Shown here: positions 51,654 through 60,953 of the stretch, one piece after another | Layout: each line of letters starts with the position of its first letter | How positions within the stretch are numbered: the first letter of the stretch is position 1 | NCBI GenBank assembly: GCA_039932715.1 | Contig: JBDTPN010000018.1 | Span: 1-62,432 of the forward strand | DNA length: 62,432 nt | Reading direction: 5' to 3' | Source: ZC4RG30 sp039932715 | GTDB lineage: Bacteria; Pseudomonadota; Gammaproteobacteria; Steroidobacterales; Steroidobacteraceae | Program-made: the position numbers and the translations under genes | The notes under the pieces: model-generated | The model's database searches: none | Told to the model about the DNA's origin: nothing | What the model saw: only the letters and a program-made list of their open reading frames with translations

Positions 51654-52747
51654 TCCTTGCGCGGCTGGCTGCGATGCACGATCTCCGGCGCATATGGCGG
51701 TGCCGTCAGCACCCGTGTTTCGGCCTTGGCACGCGCTTCCGGAAAGCCGTCCTGCGGTATGGATGCAAGAATGGCATCGAAGCGTTCCTTCATGCCCGGC
51801 TTGAACTCTGCATGCGTGAGGATGAACAGGTCGTTGTTCTTGACACCATTGAGCACGCGTTCACCGGCTTCCAGCGGGTCCATCATCAACGCGGCAGTGC
51901 CTTCTGCTGAACCGATGTTGTCGGTACTGACGCCACCGGGTGTGAACACCGAGGTGCCGATATTGGTGCCCATCAATTCCACGCGCAGCGCTTCCATGAT
52001 GCCTACGGCGGCAAACTTGGTTGCCGTGTAGACGCCCGCATTGACTCCCGGCAGCATGCCGCCCATCGAAGAGGTGGTGACGATATGCGAACCTTCCTTG
52101 TGCGCGATCATGTGCGGAATCACCGCGGAGCAGCCGTTGTAGATGCCTGTGAAATTGACGGCCACGGCCGCATCCCAGCTTTTGGCATCCACCTGGCTGG
52201 CCTGGCGCAGCGTCTTGATGCCGGCATTGTTGACCAGCAGGTGCAGGTTGCCGAATTTGGCATTGATATCGGCCAGCAATTTCACCCAGCCGTCGCGGTC
52301 AGTCACGTCGTGGCGCAGCGCAATCACCCGTGATTTCTGCTCGGGCTTGAACAGCTTCATGGCTGGCTCTACCTGGTCTTCCTGGATATAGCCCATCACC
52401 ACGTTCATGCCGGAATTAGCGGCCGCGCGCGCAACGCCAAGACCGATTCCCGTGTTGCCACCGGTGATGTACACGGTCTTGCCCTTGAGATCGACAAGCT
52501 GCGGCAGTTGCCGACCCTGCGGCGGCGTACCCAGCACTGCATCGCCCCTGGGTCGCCCGGCTGCGCCTGCCGCAGCAGGCGGACCGGCTGCAGGCGGCGC
52601 CGGTTCCGCGGCAACCGCGATGCCGGGGGCTGCAACCTGGACCAGGGCCGCGGCGCCGGCGGACAGCGCCACTGCGCTCATGAACCGTCGACGGTTAAGT
52701 CCGCTACCTTGATCATCCCGGCTCTGGTCATCCTGCTTCTGGTCCAT
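51641..52747 (-). CDS. Tat-exported short-chain dehydrogenase/reductase
   Basis: 368 aa. Twin-arginine signal LNRRRFMSAVALSAGAAALV at residues 17-36, an Ala/Pro-rich linker, then a complete SDR: cofactor motif TGGNTGIG at 95-102, NNAG at 173-176, catalytic Ser near 227, Tyr240 and Lys244 (YTATK). The Tat route fits a protein that folds around NAD(P) before export. The substrate is not recognisable. It ends convergently with the Ada-like gene. Confidence 0.9.
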   Translation of the reverse strand: MDQKQDDQSRDDQGSGLNRRRFMSAVALSAGAAALVQVAAPGIAVAAEPAPPAAGPPAAAGAAGRPRGDAVLGTPPQGRQLPQLVDLKGKTVYITGGNTGIGLGVARAAANSGMNVVMGYIQEDQVEPAMKLFKPEQKSRVIALRHDVTDRDGWVKLLADINAKFGNLHLLVNNAGIKTLRQASQVDAKSWDAAVAVNFTGIYNGCSAVIPHMIAHKEGSHIVTTSSMGGMLPGVNAGVYTATKFAAVGIMEALRVELMGTNIGTSVFTPGGVSTDNIGSAEGTAALMMDPLEAGERVLNGVKNNDLFILTHAEFKPGMKERFDAILASIPQDGFPEARAKAETRVLTAPPYAPEIVHRSQPRKDYRV

Positions 52748-52773
52748 GGTTCCCCCAATTCGTTTTAAGGATT

Positions 52774-52797
52774 GCCGCGGTAAACTACCACCGCGGC
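52774..52797 (-). terminator. Probable terminator hairpin after the ccm/PQQ-dehydrogenase operon
   Basis: Perfect 8-bp stem GCCGCGGT/ACCGCGGC with an 8-nt loop in the 54-bp gap downstream of the oxygenase gene. The following sequence has only a weak T content, so termination may be partial. Confidence 0.5.
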
Positions 52798-52801
52798 GAC
52801 T

Positions 52802-53413
52802 TCAGGCGTAGTTGAAACTGATGCTGACGCGCTCACCACCGGCCTGGTTGGTGACCACTTCGTGACGCAGCCAGCTCTCGAAAAGTAGTACGCCGCCGGC
52901 GGCCGCGGGCATGACTATCCAGTTGCGATTGCGCAATGCCGCAGTGGCCTTGCGCGGCGGTGCTCCCATGAATCGGGCCAGTCGCGGGTCCTCGAACTTG
53001 AGGCCAGGCGAACGCGGTGGCACGCGAACGTAGTAAGTGCCGCTGATCACGGACAATGGATGCAGGTGCAGCCCGTGGGTTACGCCCCTGGGCATGACAT
53101 TGACCCAGCAATCGGTCATCGCCAGCGCTGCGCGCCCCATGTCGAATTCAAGCTCGCGCGCAAACTGCTTAACCTGACCGTCAATCCAGTGCTCAAGCCG
53201 GGCAAACGTGGGCGACACGCGTTGCATATGATTGGCAGAAGCGTATGAAGTGTATCCGCCGGGATAGTTGCCGGCGGACCAGTGGCGGCCCGCAGCATCA
53301 TCTCTGCGAAGCTGCAGGCACTCCCGCAGCAGTTGTGCATTGAGTGTCGTTGCGCGTCCACGCGGCAACTTTGCCGCGTGAATGCGCGTGGGAAAAAAGC
53401 TGTGTACCGGCAA
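52802..53413 (-). CDS. Putative 2OG-Fe(II) oxygenase (TIGR02466-like)
   Basis: 203 aa, cytoplasmic. Double-stranded beta-helix with an HxH-type pair in GLHLHPLSVISGTYYVRVP and a distal His in LFESWLRHEVVTNQAGGERVSISFNYA, whose closing Arg-Ser-Phe-Asn pattern is typical of the family. Likely Fe(II) and 2-oxoglutarate dependent; the substrate is unknown. Six nt after the PQQ dehydrogenase gene, so co-transcribed. Confidence 0.75.
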   Translation of the reverse strand: MPVHSFFPTRIHAAKLPRGRATTLNAQLLRECLQLRRDDAAGRHWSAGNYPGGYTSYASANHMQRVSPTFARLEHWIDGQVKQFARELEFDMGRAALAMTDCWVNVMPRGVTHGLHLHPLSVISGTYYVRVPPRSPGLKFEDPRLARFMGAPPRKATAALRNRNWIVMPAAAGGVLLFESWLRHEVVTNQAGGERVSISFNYA

Positions 53414-53419
53414 AGCCGC

Positions 53420-55525
53420 CTACTGATGCAGGCCCGCTGGCGCCTGTTCGGCAGGTGCAGCAACGCCCGGCGCACGTGGAGCACCGCCCCCGGGGGGACC
53501 GAAGCCGCCGAAACCGCGCTGCGGATTGGCCTTGAGGTCATTGGCAAGCGTGACCACGTGGGCGCGAATGGCTTCGGCATCTTCAGCTGACAGCACCTTG
53601 CTGAACGACAGCATGCCGTTGTCGGTCAGTGCGCCATCGATCACCACGGCCTTGAACAATGCGGTGTTTTGCATCATGGGCGTGGTACGCAGATCCGGTA
53701 TCCCGCCTATCCCACGTCCACCCTCGTGGCAGATTGTGCAGTTCTGGGTGTACAGCGCCTGGCCCTTGGCCAACTGCGCAGCGTCGCCGAAGTTGGCCGG
53801 CGGATTGAACGCCTGCGGTGCCGCGGCAGGTGCAATCGGTGGCAGCATGTCGGTGCCGCCAAGCTTGTAGACCACTAATCGGGCCAGATTGGCGCCGCTA
53901 CCGGCTCCCACTGCCGCGATGTACTGCGTGTCGCCAATCTCGTAGCTGACGGAACCGGAAGAGATGCTGACGCCAGCGTCCCCCGACCACAACTTCTCGC
54001 CAGTATCGGCGCGGAACGCCGTGAGATTGCGCGGCGCGGTGCCCTGGAATACCAGGTTGCCTGCGGTAGTCATGGTTCCGGAATTGGCGCTGCCTTCCTT
54101 GGATCTCCAGACTTCCTTCTGTTTAACCGGATCCCAGGCCGTCAGCCAGGCACCCGCGCCTTCGAGCTTGGGTGCCGCTGCCTCGGGACGCTTGGCAACG
54201 TTGATGGACAACAGCTGGTTGCCCATCTTGGCTCCAGCTTCCGCGACCATGCCGTAGCTGGCATAGCGAACACCCACGTACATTAGGCCGGTATCGGGAT
54301 TGAACGACTGCGGATACCACACGTGTGTCTGGAAGGGCACCACATGCCAGCCCTTGCCGGTTTTGCCGATGTTGGCATCGGGATTGAGGATGGGCTTCCA
54401 GTTGTTGGCCTTGTCGAAGCCGGTCAGCCAGTTGGCGTAGGGCACTACCAGCTGCGCGCTGATGACCTTGCCGGTTCCCGCCTCGATCACGTAGAACACA
54501 CCGTCCTTGGGTATCTGCATCACCACGTGCTTTTTCTGGCCATCGATCACCAGGTCCGCGACGGTCAGGGGCGAGGTGTTGTCAAAGTCGAAGTTGTCAG
54601 CCGGCACGGCCTGGTAGTGCCAACGATATTTTCCGGTCTTCGCATCCAGTGCGACGATGGACGATGTGAACAGGTTGTCGCCGCCACCAGGCGAGCGCAC
54701 TTCCGAAGGCCAGGGTGCACCGTTGCCCGTGCCGAAGATTACGAGGTTGGTCTGGGGATCGTAGACGATGCCGTCCCAGGGCGTGCCGCCGCCACCGGTC
54801 TTCCACCATTCGCCGTTCCAGGTCTTGGCCGCCCATTCCAGCTCGGGCTGCTCGAAGCCATTGGCAGGATTACCGGGCACCACCCACCAATGCCAAAGTT
54901 TCTTGCCGGTGTTGGCGTCATACGCAGACATGAAACCGCGCTGGTGGAATTCAGAACCAGCCTGGCCGATGAACACGATTCCATTGCCCACGCGCGGCGC
55001 GCCGGTGATGGACATGGCCTGCTTGGGGTCCGTGGTCTGGGTGTCCCAGACCTTGGTGCCCTTCTTGGCATCAATGGCTACGAGGCGCCCGTCGAGCGTG
55101 CCCCAGATGATCTTGCCATTCCAGTAAGTGACGCCCCGATTTGAGTTGTTGCAGCACAGGCTCGTGGCCGCCAGTTCACGCGGCACCTTGGGGTCGTATT
55201 TCCATAGTTGCTTGCCGGTCTTGGCATCGAAAGCGTAGACCTTGCTCCAGGGAGTTGTGACGTAAATGCGTCCGTCGACAACGATGGGGGTGCTCTGCCA
55301 TTGGCCGCGCTCGACCATATCGGCGTGCCAGGCCAGACCCAGCTTGCCGATGTTGTCCACATTGATCTGCTTGAGCGGGCTGTAACGTTGCTCGCCAGGA
55401 TCACGTCCATGACCAGGCCATTCGCCGGCAGCCACTTTATCCCGCGCGTTGCCGCTGGCAGCCACACACACCACCGCGCACGATGCCAGCACTGCGCTGG
55501 CCACAGTCAAGATCAGACGTCGCAT
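53420..55525 (-). CDS. PQQ-dependent dehydrogenase with C-terminal cytochrome c domain
   Basis: 701 aa from ATG 55525 (GGGGGA just upstream). Signal peptide, eight-bladed quinoprotein propeller with the vicinal Cys pair at 124-125 (SLCCN) that stacks on PQQ, and tryptophan-docking repeats (AFDAKTGKQLWKYDP, ALDAKTGKYRWHYQA). The C-terminal cytochrome c domain has CTICH near residue 596 and a likely Met ligand in GMLSF near 638. A type II-like alcohol dehydrogenase, periplasmic, passing electrons to its own haem. It lies 51 nt downstream of ccmI. No PQQ synthesis genes are in the window. A Gly/Pro-rich tail ends the protein. Confidence 0.92.
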   Translation of the reverse strand: MRRLILTVASAVLASCAVVCVAASGNARDKVAAGEWPGHGRDPGEQRYSPLKQINVDNIGKLGLAWHADMVERGQWQSTPIVVDGRIYVTTPWSKVYAFDAKTGKQLWKYDPKVPRELAATSLCCNNSNRGVTYWNGKIIWGTLDGRLVAIDAKKGTKVWDTQTTDPKQAMSITGAPRVGNGIVFIGQAGSEFHQRGFMSAYDANTGKKLWHWWVVPGNPANGFEQPELEWAAKTWNGEWWKTGGGGTPWDGIVYDPQTNLVIFGTGNGAPWPSEVRSPGGGDNLFTSSIVALDAKTGKYRWHYQAVPADNFDFDNTSPLTVADLVIDGQKKHVVMQIPKDGVFYVIEAGTGKVISAQLVVPYANWLTGFDKANNWKPILNPDANIGKTGKGWHVVPFQTHVWYPQSFNPDTGLMYVGVRYASYGMVAEAGAKMGNQLLSINVAKRPEAAAPKLEGAGAWLTAWDPVKQKEVWRSKEGSANSGTMTTAGNLVFQGTAPRNLTAFRADTGEKLWSGDAGVSISSGSVSYEIGDTQYIAAVGAGSGANLARLVVYKLGGTDMLPPIAPAAAPQAFNPPANFGDAAQLAKGQALYTQNCTICHEGGRGIGGIPDLRTTPMMQNTALFKAVVIDGALTDNGMLSFSKVLSAEDAEAIRAHVVTLANDLKANPQRGFGGFGPPGGGAPRAPGVAAPAEQAPAGLHQ

Positions 55526-55576
55526 GAATCCCCCGCAACCGATATACATTGGATAATCACTTCAAGAGTAGCCGAA

Positions 55577-56635
55577 TTACGGTTTCAGCTGGTTTATCTC
55601 GACCGTAACGCGGGCGCCGACACCCGCCTTGAGCCTTACCGTTCCGAACGGATCCCCGCTACGCGAAATTGCACTGCCTCCATTGGCAATGCGGGCCTCG
55701 ATCTCGATGTCCTGGCCCGCGGCAAATCCGGTTCCTGCAATCATAGCGTCGGTGCTCAGCAGCTCCACATCCTGGGGAAACCTTGCATCAAGGCGTTTGG
55801 CGGCCAGCGGTGGCCCACGCTGGCCGGCAATGCGTGCCAGCACGAATAGCGGAGCGCCTGATTGCGCCTTGCCCGCAACCTTGCCATCCAGCGTTATGTG
55901 TAACGGCACTGAAACTGCGCGCGCCGCTGTGCCCGCAGGGGCGACAGCACCAGCCATGGCATTGCCTGGCGCTGCGCCCTTCGGCCCGGCTGCAGCTGCG
56001 GTCACCCCGGCACTGTCCATGTTGCGCACCTGCTCCTCGATGATGCGTCGCACTTCCGGAGGAGGATTGCCACTGAGCAGTTTTACGAATCGTTCACGCG
56101 CCAAAGGATTTTCGCCACGCTCCAATGCAGCGATGGCGCTGTAGAACAATGCCTTGGTTGAAGCGGGATCCAGTAGCAACGCATCCTCAAAAAGGCGCCC
56201 TGCCCGGCCACCCAGATCACTTTGCTCGGACAGGACCAGGGCTTCGGCCAGGCCAGTCAGCGCGTCCGCGCTCTTGCCCTTGGCCAGCAGGTTGGCTCGC
56301 TGGTAGGCGCGTGCCGAAGAAGGATATTGCTCGATCACTGCATACGATCGACCCAGCATCAACCAGCCTTCGAGGTTCTCTGGTTCCTTCTCCATCTTGC
56401 GCGCCAGGCGACCCACCATTGCCGCCGGGCTGTCGGCCGCAACCGCCGGCGAATTCCAGTTCCACTTGCTCCACACCGGATACAGCAAGCCGGCCCCGCC
56501 AACACAGATCACGGCAAAGGCCAGCGCTGCAATGCCAGCCGCGGGCGCGGCGTCTTTGCGAAACACCAGCGGGTACGCAACCAGCGCGACGACCGCAAGC
56601 GTCAGCGCGAGAGCAATCAGCACAAAATTTGTCAT
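55577..56635 (-). CDS. ccmI: Cytochrome c maturation protein CcmI
   Basis: 352 aa. Two N-terminal TM helices (residues about 3-24 and 35-54), then TPR-like helices (NLEGWLMLGRSYAVIEQYPSSARAYQRA, GLAEALVLSEQSD) and a C-terminal beta-rich domain (VPLHITLDGKVAGKAQSGAPLFVLAR). Holds apocytochrome for haem ligation with CcmF and CcmH. ATGA overlap with ccmH. Confidence 0.93.
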   Translation of the reverse strand: MTNFVLIALALTLAVVALVAYPLVFRKDAAPAAGIAALAFAVICVGGAGLLYPVWSKWNWNSPAVAADSPAAMVGRLARKMEKEPENLEGWLMLGRSYAVIEQYPSSARAYQRANLLAKGKSADALTGLAEALVLSEQSDLGGRAGRLFEDALLLDPASTKALFYSAIAALERGENPLARERFVKLLSGNPPPEVRRIIEEQVRNMDSAGVTAAAAGPKGAAPGNAMAGAVAPAGTAARAVSVPLHITLDGKVAGKAQSGAPLFVLARIAGQRGPPLAAKRLDARFPQDVELLSTDAMIAGTGFAAGQDIEIEARIANGGSAISRSGDPFGTVRLKAGVGARVTVEINQLKP

Positions 56636-57096
56636 GACCGGCCACGCTCATCATCGGACTCAACGTCCGCGAGATCCGTGGCAAGCAATTCGCGACGCTG
56701 ACGCAACACGCGCCAGGCGATCAGTATGCCCCCGACCAGGAACAGGCCCGGCGCCAGCCACAACCAGGAATTTGCCAGCGACCATTGCGGACGCAACAGG
56801 ATAATCTGGCCATAGCGATCCACCATGTATTGGCGGACCTCTTTGTCGGAACTGCCCGCCACCACCATCTCGCGCACTTGCCTGCGAATATCCACGGCGA
56901 ACAGCGCTGGCGTATCGGCGACGGTTTCTCCCTGGCACTGCAGGCAGCGCAACTCATGAATCAACCCGGTGTAGCGCGCCTGTTGTACCGGATCCGGCAG
57001 GGGCGGCGCAGGATCAATAGCCATTGCCAAAATGGGCATCAGCAGGAGCGTCACGACCATCACCGCTCTCCGACCCGGTGTGACCCGCAGCGTCAC
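56632..57096 (-). CDS. ccmH: Cytochrome c maturation protein CcmH
   Basis: 154 aa. Signal/TM, thiol motif LRCLQCQ, VREMVVAGSSDKEVRQYMVDRYG, then a C-terminal TM helix. Reduces the CxxCH cysteines of apocytochromes. Overlaps ccmG by ATGA. Confidence 0.95.
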   Translation of the reverse strand: MTLRVTPGRRAVMVVTLLLMPILAMAIDPAPPLPDPVQQARYTGLIHELRCLQCQGETVADTPALFAVDIRRQVREMVVAGSSDKEVRQYMVDRYGQIILLRPQWSLANSWLWLAPGLFLVGGILIAWRVLRQRRELLATDLADVESDDERGRS

Positions 57097-57623
57097 TTGG
57101 CGGCGCCTTCAATCAACGGCAGGAACTGCGCGCGCCAATTCTCTGCAGTGACCTGGCCCACCACCTTGTGCACGATGGTGCCCGCAGGATTCACCAGGAA
57201 CGTTTCCGGCGCACCATAAACACCCCAGTCAATCGCGGCGCGACCTTCGCGGTCCACAGCAATGACCTCATAGGGATTACCCAGCTGCGACAGCCAGTCG
57301 CGCGCCGCCGCGTCTTCGTCCTTGTAATTGAGCCCGACCATCGCGACTTTGCCTTCCTGCTTGATTTGCAGCAGCGTCGCATGCTCCGCGCGACACTCTC
57401 CGCACCAGGTGCCCCAGACATTTACCACCGTCCAACGACCCGCAAAGGCATGGCTGTCGACAGTCTTTCCATCATGCAAAAGATCGGGCAGCACGAACTG
57501 CGGCGCGGTCTTGCCGATCAGCGCAGACTTCACGAACTGTTTGTCGGGTGCGCGCTTGAGGGCCACGCCAAACATGACAACCAGCAGCGCGAACGCCACC
57601 AGGGGGAGCGCAAATTTATTCAT
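57093..57623 (-). CDS. ccmG: Thiol:disulphide interchange protein CcmG/DsbE
   Basis: 176 aa. N-terminal TM anchor, thioredoxin fold with the active site WGTWCGECRAEH, and the Ccm-specific insert GVYGAPETFLVNPAG with the cis-Pro region. Supplies reductant to CcmH in the periplasm. Confidence 0.96.
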   Translation of the reverse strand: MNKFALPLVAFALLVVMFGVALKRAPDKQFVKSALIGKTAPQFVLPDLLHDGKTVDSHAFAGRWTVVNVWGTWCGECRAEHATLLQIKQEGKVAMVGLNYKDEDAAARDWLSQLGNPYEVIAVDREGRAAIDWGVYGAPETFLVNPAGTIVHKVVGQVTAENWRAQFLPLIEGAAK

Positions 57624-57633
57624 GTCGGTGCAA

Positions 57634-59595
57634 TCACGCTGGTTGGCTTTGCGACGGACTCGGCACTGCCTGCGCCTGCGTGGCCTCGACCCGCTTGCGG
57701 TAGCGCTTGTCTATGGTCGACAGCAAACCGCCGAGGGCCATCAGGATGGCGCCCAGCCAGACAAATCGCATCAACGGTCGCACCTGCACGCGAAGGCTCC
57801 ATGCCCCGTTGCCAAGATCCTCACCCATTGTCACCAGCAGATCACGCGTCCAGCTGATGCCCAGCGAGGCTTCGGCAAGCGACTGCTGCTGGACCCAATA
57901 GGTGCGGCGCTCCGGCAGCAAGGTGTTCACCAGCTTGCCGTCGCGCGTAACCGTGATCGTGGCCTGCTTGGCCGAATAGTTGGGGCCTTCGATATCCTTG
58001 ATGGAATCGAAGTTGAATGCGTAGTCCCCCAGCTTCACCTGCTGCCCGGTGTGCAGTGCGATGTCGCGCGCCAGCATGCGCGCTTCCATGGTGGTGACCC
58101 CGAGGGTCAGCACGCCCAGTCCTATGTGCGCCATGGTCATGCCCAGTACCGCTGGCGACAGCGACAGGCCTCGACGCAGGCGATCCACCGGATCAATCAG
58201 CGACGCGATGATGATCCAGGCACCCAGCACCACACCGATAGGCCCCAGCAGTGAGCGATCCCCGTAGATTCCGAGGATCAGTCCCAGGCCAATGGCGACA
58301 GCTAGCGCAAAACTGCCAATGACGCGGCGCCTCGAATCCCCAAGGCCGCCGCGCTTCCAGCGTGAGAACACACCGATGGAAACCAGGGCCAGCAACGGGA
58401 AGATCGGTAATACGAAGGTTGGATTGAAGTAAGGCGCACCCACCGACAGCGTGCCCAGTCCCAGCAAGTCGGAAATGAACGGCGCCATGGTGCCGCCGAA
58501 CACTACGGCGGTGGCGATCACCAGCAGGATGTTGTTGAACAGCAGGAAGCTCTCGCGCGACGTGATATCAAAACCCGCATTCGAACGCAGCAACGGAGCG
58601 CGCCACACATACAGCGACAGCGCACCGCCGATGACCAGCACCAGGAAGGCAAGGATGAACACGCCGCGTGCCGGATCCGACGCAAAGCTGTGCACCGACA
58701 CCAGCACGCCCGAGCGCACCATGAATGTGGCCAGCAGGCAGAACGAGAAGGTCATGATGGCCAGCAGCAGCGTCCAGCTTTTGAACAACCCGCGCTTGTC
58801 GGTCACAGCCAGCGAATGAATCAGCGCTGTGCACAGTAACCAGGGCATCAGTATGGAATTCTCCACCGGATCCCAGGCCCACCAGCCGCCCCACCCAAGT
58901 TCGTAATAGGCCCACCAGCTGCCCAGGGCTACGCCCACGGTAAGGAACATCCATGCGACGGTGGTCCAGGGTCGCGTCCAGCGCGCCCATGTCTGGTCAA
59001 GCTTGCCTTCGAGCATTGCAGCGATGGCAAACGCAAACGCCACCGAACAGCCCACGTAACCCACATAGAGCATGGGCGGATGGATGGTCAGCCCGAAATC
59101 CTGCAACACCGGATTGAGATCCACGCCATCCGGCGGCGCAGGCTGCAGCCGCGCGAAAGGATTGGAAGTGGCCAGGGAAAACAGCAGGAAGCCCGTGCTG
59201 ATGAAACCCAGCACACCCAGTACGCGGGCATATAACGTTCGCGGCAAGGAACCTGACAGAGCCGCCACTGCTACCGTCCACGTCGAAAGCACGAACACCC
59301 AGAACAGCAGGCTGCCCTCATGGTTACCCCAGGCTGCAGCCACGCGGTAGTAAATCGGCAATGCCGTGTTCGAATGACCGGCCACCATGCGCACCGAGAA
59401 GTCGTTGTGCACGAACGACCAGATCAGGCAGCCGAAAGCCAACCCCAGCATCACGAACTGTCCGGCAACGGCCGGCGCTACCGCCGACATCCAGCGCGCA
59501 TTGCCTTTCCATGCGCCGGCTATGCCGAAAAACGCCTGCGCTGCTGCCAGGAACAGCGCCAGGATCATGGCGAACTCACCAATCTCGGGCAGCAT
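57634..59595 (-). CDS. ccmF: Haem lyase subunit CcmF
   Basis: 653 aa polytopic protein. The tryptophan-rich haem-handling motif WGGWWAWDPVENSILMPW is near residue 240, with conserved His (HNDFS, NHEGSLLFW, TIHPPMLYVGYVG). Transfers haem from CcmE to apocytochrome. Abuts ccmE with no spacer. Confidence 0.97.
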   Translation of the reverse strand: MLPEIGEFAMILALFLAAAQAFFGIAGAWKGNARWMSAVAPAVAGQFVMLGLAFGCLIWSFVHNDFSVRMVAGHSNTALPIYYRVAAAWGNHEGSLLFWVFVLSTWTVAVAALSGSLPRTLYARVLGVLGFISTGFLLFSLATSNPFARLQPAPPDGVDLNPVLQDFGLTIHPPMLYVGYVGCSVAFAFAIAAMLEGKLDQTWARWTRPWTTVAWMFLTVGVALGSWWAYYELGWGGWWAWDPVENSILMPWLLCTALIHSLAVTDKRGLFKSWTLLLAIMTFSFCLLATFMVRSGVLVSVHSFASDPARGVFILAFLVLVIGGALSLYVWRAPLLRSNAGFDITSRESFLLFNNILLVIATAVVFGGTMAPFISDLLGLGTLSVGAPYFNPTFVLPIFPLLALVSIGVFSRWKRGGLGDSRRRVIGSFALAVAIGLGLILGIYGDRSLLGPIGVVLGAWIIIASLIDPVDRLRRGLSLSPAVLGMTMAHIGLGVLTLGVTTMEARMLARDIALHTGQQVKLGDYAFNFDSIKDIEGPNYSAKQATITVTRDGKLVNTLLPERRTYWVQQQSLAEASLGISWTRDLLVTMGEDLGNGAWSLRVQVRPLMRFVWLGAILMALGGLLSTIDKRYRKRVEATQAQAVPSPSQSQPA

Positions 59596-60039
59596 TCAGG
59601 TCCCCTGTCCGAGTCGTGATTCGCCTTTCTGCAGTGAACGTTTTACTGCCGGTGGCATGTAGTTCTCGTCGTGCTTGGCCACTATTTCGTCCGCTACAAA
59701 CGTACCGCTGGAGTCCAGACGCCCGTGCGCCACCACACCGGAGTTTTCCTTGAACAGATCCGGCAGCACGCCCGTATATCGCACGGGCAATTGGTGCTGG
59801 AAATCAGTGACCACGAAATTGATCTCGAGGCTTCCGGTCTGGCGCTTGACGCTTCCCACTTCGACCATGCCGCCCAGTTGGAAACGCTGCCCTGTCTTGA
59901 CCTGACCCGCGGCAACCTGCGTGGGATCGAAGTAGAACATGACATTGCTGCGGAATGCCCGCAAGCCCAGGCCAGCCGCTATGGCGACGCCGGCAACGAT
60001 TCCCAGAACCAGCAGGATGCGTTTGCGGCGCGGCGTCAT
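59596..60039 (-). CDS. ccmE: Haem chaperone CcmE
   Basis: 147 aa. N-terminal TM, OB-fold, and the haem-binding motif AKHDENYMPP with covalent His123 and Tyr127. Carries haem across the periplasm. ATGA overlap with ccmD. Confidence 0.97.
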   Translation of the reverse strand: MTPRRKRILLVLGIVAGVAIAAGLGLRAFRSNVMFYFDPTQVAAGQVKTGQRFQLGGMVEVGSVKRQTGSLEINFVVTDFQHQLPVRYTGVLPDLFKENSGVVAHGRLDSSGTFVADEIVAKHDENYMPPAVKRSLQKGESRLGQGT

Positions 60040-60200
60040 GACGCCACATCGCGCATGGCCAGGCGACGTCGGGCGCTCTCTTTCGCCAGCGTCAGGTTAC
60101 GGCGCGCCCACCACACATTGAGCAACAGGGACGCGATGCCGATGGCATACGCAGTGAATACATAGAACGCATAGCCACTCATGTGGAGGAATTCGCTCAT
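60036..60200 (-). CDS. ccmD: Cytochrome c maturation protein CcmD
   Basis: 54 aa. One TM helix (YAFYVFTAYAIGIASLLLNVW) followed by a basic cytoplasmic tail (ARRNLTLAKESARRRLAM), exactly the CcmD layout. Needed to release holo-CcmE from CcmABC. The start overlaps the ccmC stop (TAATG), and its stop overlaps ccmE. Confidence 0.93.
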   Translation of the reverse strand: MSEFLHMSGYAFYVFTAYAIGIASLLLNVWWARRNLTLAKESARRRLAMRDVAS

Positions 60201-60943
60201 TAAGTGCTCCCCGCGACGGCTTCGCGTATCCAGTCACCGCCGCGCTCACGTCGCAGCACTTCGGCCCGCGCCCTTACCAGCATCACGGCGAAGAAGTAGC
60301 AGGTGAATCCCAGGAATGAAACCAGCAACGGCGCCAGCATGGCCAGGGGCATGGAGGGTCCGTTGACGCGCAAGACGCTGGGTGCCTGATGCAACGAGTT
60401 CCACCAAATCACTGAATAGTGAACGATGGGCACATTGACCGCACCCACAATGGCCAGCACTGCGCTGCTGCGATCCGCGCGGCTCACGTCATCAATGGCG
60501 TTTCGCAGTGCGATGTATCCGAGGAAGAAGAACAGCATGATCAGCTCAAAAACGATTCGTGGATCCCAGGCCCAGTATGTGCCCCACATGGGCTGGCCCC
60601 ACAACATGCCGGTAAGCAGCGACACCGCAGTGAAGGTCGCCCCCGCCGGCGCAATGGCCGCAGCCACGGCGTGCCCCACCTTGATGCGCCAGATGAGGCC
60701 AACTGCGGCGGCTATGGCCATGGCGCTGTAAGACATAAGCGATAGCCAGGAATTCGGGACGTGTACGAAAATGATCCGGTAGGCATCGCTTTGTAGCCGG
60801 TCCGGCGGAGCAATCACCAATCCCCAGGTGAGCCCGACGAAGATCAGGATCGCCGCCGGCCATGCAAACCAGGGCACGAGTATCCCGGCCACACGATAGA
60901 AATAAGGTGGAGATCCGAAACGATGAAACCAGGCCCAGCTCAT
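60200..60943 (-). CDS. ccmC: Haem transporter/handling protein CcmC
   Basis: 247 aa, six TM helices, and the WWD-type motif WGTYWAWDPRIVFELIM with flanking conserved His. Loads haem onto CcmE with CcmD. Confidence 0.97.
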   Translation of the reverse strand: MSWAWFHRFGSPPYFYRVAGILVPWFAWPAAILIFVGLTWGLVIAPPDRLQSDAYRIIFVHVPNSWLSLMSYSAMAIAAAVGLIWRIKVGHAVAAAIAPAGATFTAVSLLTGMLWGQPMWGTYWAWDPRIVFELIMLFFFLGYIALRNAIDDVSRADRSSAVLAIVGAVNVPIVHYSVIWWNSLHQAPSVLRVNGPSMPLAMLAPLLVSFLGFTCYFFAVMLVRARAEVLRRERGGDWIREAVAGST

Positions 60944-60953
60944 AAGGACGATT

